This document shows positions 59,895 through 64,000 of a stretch of 64,000 bases of DNA, in pieces. A program made the position numbers and the translations under genes. The stretch is from Acanthochromis polyacanthus (Eukaryota > Chordata > Actinopteri > Pomacentridae), in contig NC_067120.1 in NCBI RefSeq assembly GCF_021347895.1, positions 23,111,361 through 23,175,360 on the forward strand. The letters run 5' to 3'. Numbering within the stretch: position 1 is the first letter of the stretch; each line of letters starts with the position of its first letter. The notes beneath the pieces are model-generated. The model had not been told where the DNA came from, made no database searches, and saw nothing but the letters and a program-made list of their open reading frames with translations.

Positions 59895-60250
59895 GTCTTG
59901 AGTGTTTCTCTGCATCATCTGGTGTTTTTTACTAAATGAGCAAAAAACTGATTTGATTGAAAGTGAATGTGCTCCCCAAAGTAATTCACTTTAGCAATGA
60001 AATGAGAGAAATAATGCAATCTTTGCTTTTCCACTCTAAACTTACTTCCAAACACATCTCGCTAGCTGTCAGCTGTTCATCAGAGAGTGCAGGGATCAGG
60101 ACTTGAAGAGCTGCTAAGAAGTCATTAGTGAGGGAGAACAATAAGAGGGAGATGACTGCTAAGGTCAAGGAAGACAGAGTGGAGATTATAACAGTGTAAA
60201 TCTATACTTCAGTCTGATGGATCCAAATTTGGGATGTTTGGTTCTAGCTG
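59895..60250. other. Unassigned sequence
   Basis: Nothing recognised. Confidence 0.4.
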
Positions 60251-60251
60251 C

Positions 60252-60622
60252 AGGGCTGCACAGTGACGTAGTGGTTAGCGCTTTCGCCTTGCAGCAAGAA
60301 GATCCCTGGTTCAAATCCCAGGGTGGGCCTGGGATCTTTCTGCATGGAGTTTGCATGTTCTCCCTGTGCATGCGTGGGTTTTCTCCGGGTACTCTGGCTT
60401 CCTCCCACAGTCCAAAATATGCTGAGGTTAATTGATTACTCTAAATTACCCGTAGGTGTGAATGTGAGTGTGATTGTCTGTCTGTATATGTAGCCCTGTG
60501 ACAGACTGGCGACCTGTCCAGGGTGTCCCCTGCTTTCCCCCAAGTCAGCTGGGATAGGCTCCAGCACCCCCCGCAACTCTACTGAGGATAAAGCAGTGTA
60601 TAGAGAATGGATGGATGGATGG
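60252..60622 (+). mobile_element. Full-length tRNA-derived SINE with (ATGG)n tail
   Basis: The head GGGCTGCACAGTGACGTAGT carries an A box around GTAGTGGTTAGCG (60269-60281), and a clear B box GGTTCAAATCCC sits at 60308-60319. The body includes GGAGTTTGCATGTTCTCCC, GGGTACTCTGGCTTCCTCCC and ACAGACTGGCGACCTGTCC, and the end is a run of ATGG. This layout is that of common fish SINEs. It has an internal Pol III promoter, so transcription is possible. Target duplication not resolved. Confidence 0.85.
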
Positions 60623-60689
60623 AAATTTCTCAACAATGTGAGCATTCTTTCTAAATCCCACTTCAGGTTCATTAAATCATTCATGTTTG

Positions 60690-61130
60690 TGTATACCATA
60701 AATAACAATTCCCATTGTAAAGCATAGAGGAGGAGGTATTATGCTGCTTTGCTGGTGACTCTGCACAGAATTCAAGGGTACACTTAACCAGCATGACAAA
60801 CACAACATGCCACAGATGTCATGACCACAGCAACATCTGGGTTGTACGTAATAGAGCAATCAGTTGTTTTTCTACCTGACAATGACCCTAAACAAACTTC
60901 CAGGCTCTGTAAAGGCTGTTTGACCAAGAACAGGAGTGAGTGATGGCTGCTTCAGATGACCTGGCCTCATCCGGAGTGATGGTTTGCAATCTATGGTACT
61001 GCAGAGAAGGAAAAGCTTCAAGATGGTTCGAAAAAAAATTCCAAGACAACTTCATGAAGCTACTTGAGAGAATGCTAAGAGTGAACAGAACTGTTCTTAT
61101 AGTAAAAAGTGGTTATACAAACAAACCTCG
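60690..61130 (+). pseudogene. Tc1-like transposase C-terminal remnant
   Basis: Starting near 60718, Lys-His-Arg-Gly-Gly-Gly-Ile-Met-Leu corresponds to the KHGGG block. Near 60868-60900, Phe-Leu-Pro-Asp-Asn-Asp-Pro-Lys-Gln-Thr-Ser corresponds to the second catalytic block. Near 60950-60975 the region of Met-Thr-Trp-Pro and Asp-Leu-Asn-Pro-Ile is eroded. Around 61055 Leu-Leu-Glu-Arg-Met-Leu-Arg-Val marks the C-terminal region. Stops and frame changes separate the blocks, and no ends remain. Confidence 0.7.
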
Positions 61131-61394
61131 TGAAATTTTTGGGTCAAATTGACCTGTTTTTGGTATTTATCACAGGAAATAGACAAAATGTAGCATTTAA
61201 AACCTGAAACTCTGTGCCATTACGCTTTTCTTCTGTGAAAAAAAACATATAAACATATAAAAATAATTCACAAAAATACACATTTGCACATGTGAATTTG
61301 ATATTAAATTTGAAGAAGATGACACTAATGTAACAGGTAAGAGCAGCCCCAGCCTTCTGGAAGGCTCCAATCATCCACAGAAGGAACAACATGT
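61131..61394. other. Unassigned sequence next to the gypsy element
   Basis: AT-rich; no polypurine tract or LTR start could be identified, so the 3' end of the gypsy element is probably truncated around 61395. Confidence 0.4.
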
Positions 61395-61871
61395 CACACA
61401 AGGCAGGTCAGGACGCGGGACTTAGGGACCCAAGATCGTTCCTCCGGTCCATAGCCCTCCCAGTCCACAAGGTACTGAAGGCCCCTACCCCGGCGGTAGA
61501 CGTCCAGGAGGCGGGACACTGTAAAAATGGGATCCCCATCCAGGAGCCGGGGGTGGTGGGGGGGTCGGAACGGGAGGGGCCAGCGGGCTTTCCTGAACCG
61601 GTTTCACTTGGGACACATGAAAAGTGGGGTGGATTCTCATTGAGGGGGGCAGGCGAAGACGGACGGCGACAGGATTGATAATCTTGTCAATAGTGAATGG
61701 ACCGATGAATCGGGGGGATAATTTCTTAGGGGAGGCACGGAGGGGCAAATCCTTGGACTTCAACCAGACCCGCTGACCGGGAGCGTAGATCGGCGCCTCG
61801 GACCGATGTCGGTTTGCCTGGTTCTGGGTACAACGGGAGGGCGGCGCGAGCCTGTCGCCAGCTGCGGGCAC
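61395..61871 (-). pseudogene. Gypsy integrase C-terminus and chromodomain, frameshifted
   Basis: The frame 61871-61485 shows Asn-Gln-Ala-Asn-Arg and Gly-Gln-Arg-Val-Trp-Leu (the GPY/F-type region), then Phe-Ile-Gly-Pro-Phe. It loses frame again near 61545. In another frame, 61420-61545 gives [14 protein letters not shown], the signature of a chromodomain, which in other chromoviruses guides integration towards modified histones. Confidence 0.82.
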
Positions 61872-62976
61872 ACCGCCGGAGATGATCCCTCACCGATGGC
61901 ATGGCAATATCTCTCTCCTGATCCGGGAAGAGGGGCGGTTGGTATCCATAGGCACAATGGAAGGGGGACAGGCTGGTGGAGGTGCTGGGGAGGGTGTTGT
62001 GAGCATATTCCACCCAGGGGAGCTGTGAACACCAGGAGCTGGGGTTCTTGGATGCCATGCACCGGAGGGTGGCCTCCATCTCCTGATTTAGCCGCTCCGT
62101 CTGGCCATTACTTTGAGAGTGGAAACCGGATGAAAGGCTGACCTTGGCCCCGAGAGCAGAACAAAACGAACGCCAGACTAAAGAAGTGAACTGGGGGCCT
62201 CTGTCAGACACAATGTCGATAGGAATACCATGGGCTCGAAAAATGTGAGAAACAAGGAGATCTGCGGTTTCATGGGCGGAAGGGAGTTTGGGTAGCGGGA
62301 TAAAGTGACCAAATTTGGAGAAACGATCAATGATGGTGAGGATGGTGGTCATGCCACGGGATGGGGGCTGGCCGGTTACAAAATCCAGTGCAATATGGGA
62401 CCAAGGTCGCCGGGGAATAGGGAGAGGGTGAAGCAGTCCTGGGGAGGGTTGGGTGGAGGTCTTATTCTGTGCACAGATGGAGCAGGCGGCGATGTACTCT
62501 TGGCAATCATTGAGCATGGTAGGCCACCAAAACCTCCGGCGAAGAACCCCCACCGTCCGGGTCACCCCTGGGTGGCATGACAACTGACTGGAGTGGCTCC
62601 ACTGGAGGACGTCTGGGCGGACGGCCTCCGGGACGAACAGCGTTCCTAGGGGACCGGCTTCAGGGAACACCTGTGTCTGTTGGGCTCGGCGGACGGTGGT
62701 TTCTATATCCCATGTGAGGCAAGCCAGGTGGCGCGGGGACAGAATATTTTCTGGTTTCTCAGGGGAGTTGTCCTTTGAGTTGACTCGAGAGAAAGCGTCC
62801 GGTTTTCCATTGCGGGACCCTGGGCGATAAGACAGAGAAAAATGAAAGCGGTCAAAGAATAGGGCCCACCTGGCTTGCCTCGGATTCAGTCTTTTTGCCG
62901 TTTGCAGATACTGAAGGTTTTTGTGGTCGGTCCACACCAGGAACGGCTGCTCGGCCCCTCCAACCAGTGTCTCCAC
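61726..62976 (-). pseudogene. Gypsy RNase H end and integrase (416 codons)
   Basis: The frame starts in the RNase H end (Trp-Thr-Asp-His-Lys-Asn, 15-20). The integrase zinc motif follows (His127, His135, Cys165, Cys168), then the DDE core: D198 (Ala-Leu-Asp-Phe-Val), D258 (Val-Ser-Asp-Arg-Gly) and E294 (Gln-Thr-Glu-Arg-Leu), with 35 residues between the last two. The core residues are all present. The frame goes wrong near residue 370 (Arg-Ala-Ala-Leu-Pro) and ends in an unrelated tail; the correct continuation lies in the frame 61871-61485. Confidence 0.85.
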
Positions 62977-63296
62977 TCCTCCAGCGCCAGCTTCACTGCC
63001 AGCAGTTCCCGGTTGCCTACATCATAGTTTCTTTCTGCAGGAGAGAGCTTGCGGGAATAGAAAGCACAAGGGTGAAGTTTACCATCTCCGTCAGCGCGCT
63101 GCGATAGCACCGCCCCCACCCCGGTATCCGAGGCGTCGACCTCGACGACGAACTGTCTGTGCGGGTCTGGCTGAATGAGAATAGGAGCAGAGGTGAAGCG
63201 AGATTTCAGGGTAACAAAGGCATGGTGCGCGGCAGGGGACCAGGTGAATTTACAGGACGCGGAAGTGAGGGCCGTCAGGGATGCTGCGATCTGGCT
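62960..63296 (-). pseudogene. Gypsy RNase H region
   Basis: Beyond the TAA, the same frame continues open to about 62960 with [12 protein letters not shown], the first RNase H block, and Asn-Arg-Glu-Leu-Leu-Ala-Val. It then loses frame within a run of G residues (near 62962-62966). The following frame carries on with Val-Trp-Thr-Asp-His-Lys-Asn-Leu. Confidence 0.8.
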
Positions 63297-64000
63297 TTAG
63301 TTTTGTACGAAGCGGCAGTAGAAGTTGGCGAAGCCCAGGAACCGCTGGAGCTGTTTGCGGTCCCCGGGCTCCGGCCAATCCTCCACCGCCGCTATCTTAG
63401 CTGGGTCCATCCTGATCTTCCCCGCAGCTATGATGTAACCAAGAAAGGGCACCGTCGACACATGGAACATGCACTTCTCCGCCTTAACAAAAAGGCGGTT
63501 TTCAAGAAGGCGCTCCAGTACCTCTCTTACGTGTCGACGGTGCTCCTCCAAGCTGCGGGAGAAGATCAGGATGTCATCGAGGTAAACAAAGACGCACCGG
63601 TTCAGGAAATCCCGCAGGACGTCGTTCATGAGATGTTGGAAGACGGCAGGTGCATTGGTCAAACCAAATGGCATAACTAGATACTCAAAATGCCCCAGAG
63701 GGGTGTTAAATGCCGTCTTCCACTCATCCCCCTCCCGAATCCGGACCAAATGATATGCGTTACGGAGGTCGAGTTTAGTGAAAATTTGAGCCCCATGAAG
63801 GGGAGTGAAAGCCGAATCAATTAACGGGAGGGAGTACCTGTTTCTGATGGTGATCTTGTTCAGCCCCCGGTAGTCCACGCAGGGCCGTAGTCCGCCGTCT
63901 TTTTTCCCAACAAAGAAGGACCCCGCCCTGACTGGAGATGTGGAGGGGCGGATCAGGCCGGCGGCCAGGGACTCTTTGACGTATTCTTCCATGGCTGTTT
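63297..64000 (-). pseudogene. Gypsy reverse transcriptase fragment, stopped at its end
   Basis: The frame enters from beyond the window and holds the RT fingers and palm: Pro-Cys-Val-Asp-Tyr-Arg-Gly-Leu-Asn near 63860-63885, [11 protein letters not shown], and the active-site Tyr-Leu-Asp-Asp (residues 137-140 counted from the Met at 63992). The RT is intact to the end of the frame. It stops at a TAA (63297-63299) just after Arg-Phe-Val-Gln-Asn, where related elements continue into RNase H, so the polyprotein is interrupted. Confidence 0.85.

Larger units (their letters stand above)
61395..64000 (-). mobile_element. Ty3/gypsy chromodomain retrotransposon, pol region, 5' part outside window
   Basis: Minus-strand order is reverse transcriptase (to the window end), RNase H, integrase and a C-terminal chromodomain. 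This order and the chromodomain define chromovirus-type gypsy elements. Gag and protease lie beyond 64000 or are missing. Several stops and frameshifts make it non-coding as a whole. GC content and CpG are much higher than in neighbouring DNA, consistent with a fairly young copy that has not lost its CpGs. No LTR is present within the window. Confidence 0.88.

Noticed and set aside
60252..60330. Functional tRNA gene
   Set aside because: A and B boxes are present but no complete cloverleaf; the continuing body and ATGG tail show a SINE.
61806..63680. Plus-strand frames up to 173 codons
   Set aside because: Antisense of the GC-rich gypsy pol, where stop codons are rare on both strands.

Overview
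The window looks like gene-poor nuclear DNA from a ray-finned fish, most likely a percomorph teleost. The evidence is its repeat content: several Tc1/mariner families with teleost-type ends, a short Tc1-type MITE family present five times, L2-, RTE- and L1-type LINEs, tRNA-derived SINEs, a chromodomain Ty3/gypsy element and long microsatellites. I found no convincing host exon, rRNA, functional tRNA or CRISPR array. Only one reading frame, a Tc1-like transposase, looks fully intact. All other recognisable coding sequence is transposon-derived and broken.

Layout. 1-8.8 kb: mostly unique DNA with three MITE copies and, at 6571-7613, a three-level nest (solo LTR inside a hAT-like element inside a mariner fragment). 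8.8-18.7 kb: the least transposon-rich part, with a decayed LINE RT fragment, a perfect hairpin, one MITE, and a CpG-richer stretch (about 15.5-18.15 kb) that is the best place for host regulatory DNA or a first exon. 18.7-28.2 kb: a SINE, an L2 LINE 3' end, a dead Tc1 copy and one copy of a ~0.55-kb repeat. 28.2-34.0 kb: an RTE LINE 3' end split by a 4.7-kb DNA transposon with TAGTGGGGCAGATT ends and a 3-bp TCA duplication. Its three broken frames carry zinc-binding-like modules, a transposase-like core and a FEN/XPG-like nuclease signature; I infer an Academ-superfamily element. A solo gypsy LTR follows. 35-41.7 kb: a pogo-like MITE containing an 81-bp piggyBac-like MITE, another L2 end, a MITE, and a near full-length decayed L2-like LINE split by a 1-kb TIR element.

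42-50 kb: a TIR element with a 6-bp duplication, microsatellites, a mariner 3' end and a dead Tc1 copy. 50.0-51.7 kb: the apparently intact Tc1-like transposon with 213-bp inverted repeats about 98% identical. 51.8-57.2 kb: the second copy of the ~0.55-kb repeat, a foldback repeat and otherwise unassigned DNA. 57.2-59.9 kb: an L1 3' end whose left target-site duplication was later hit by a salmonid-type Tc1 element; that element has identical 110-bp ends but a disabled transposase. 60.2-64 kb: a SINE, another Tc1 fragment and the pol region of a gypsy element that runs off the window end.

The genes do not form a pathway. The window is best read as a layered record of insertions. The relative order of many events follows directly from split target sites. 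The most interesting item is the transposon at 28281-32963; the most functionally plausible is the Tc1 element at 50040-51674.
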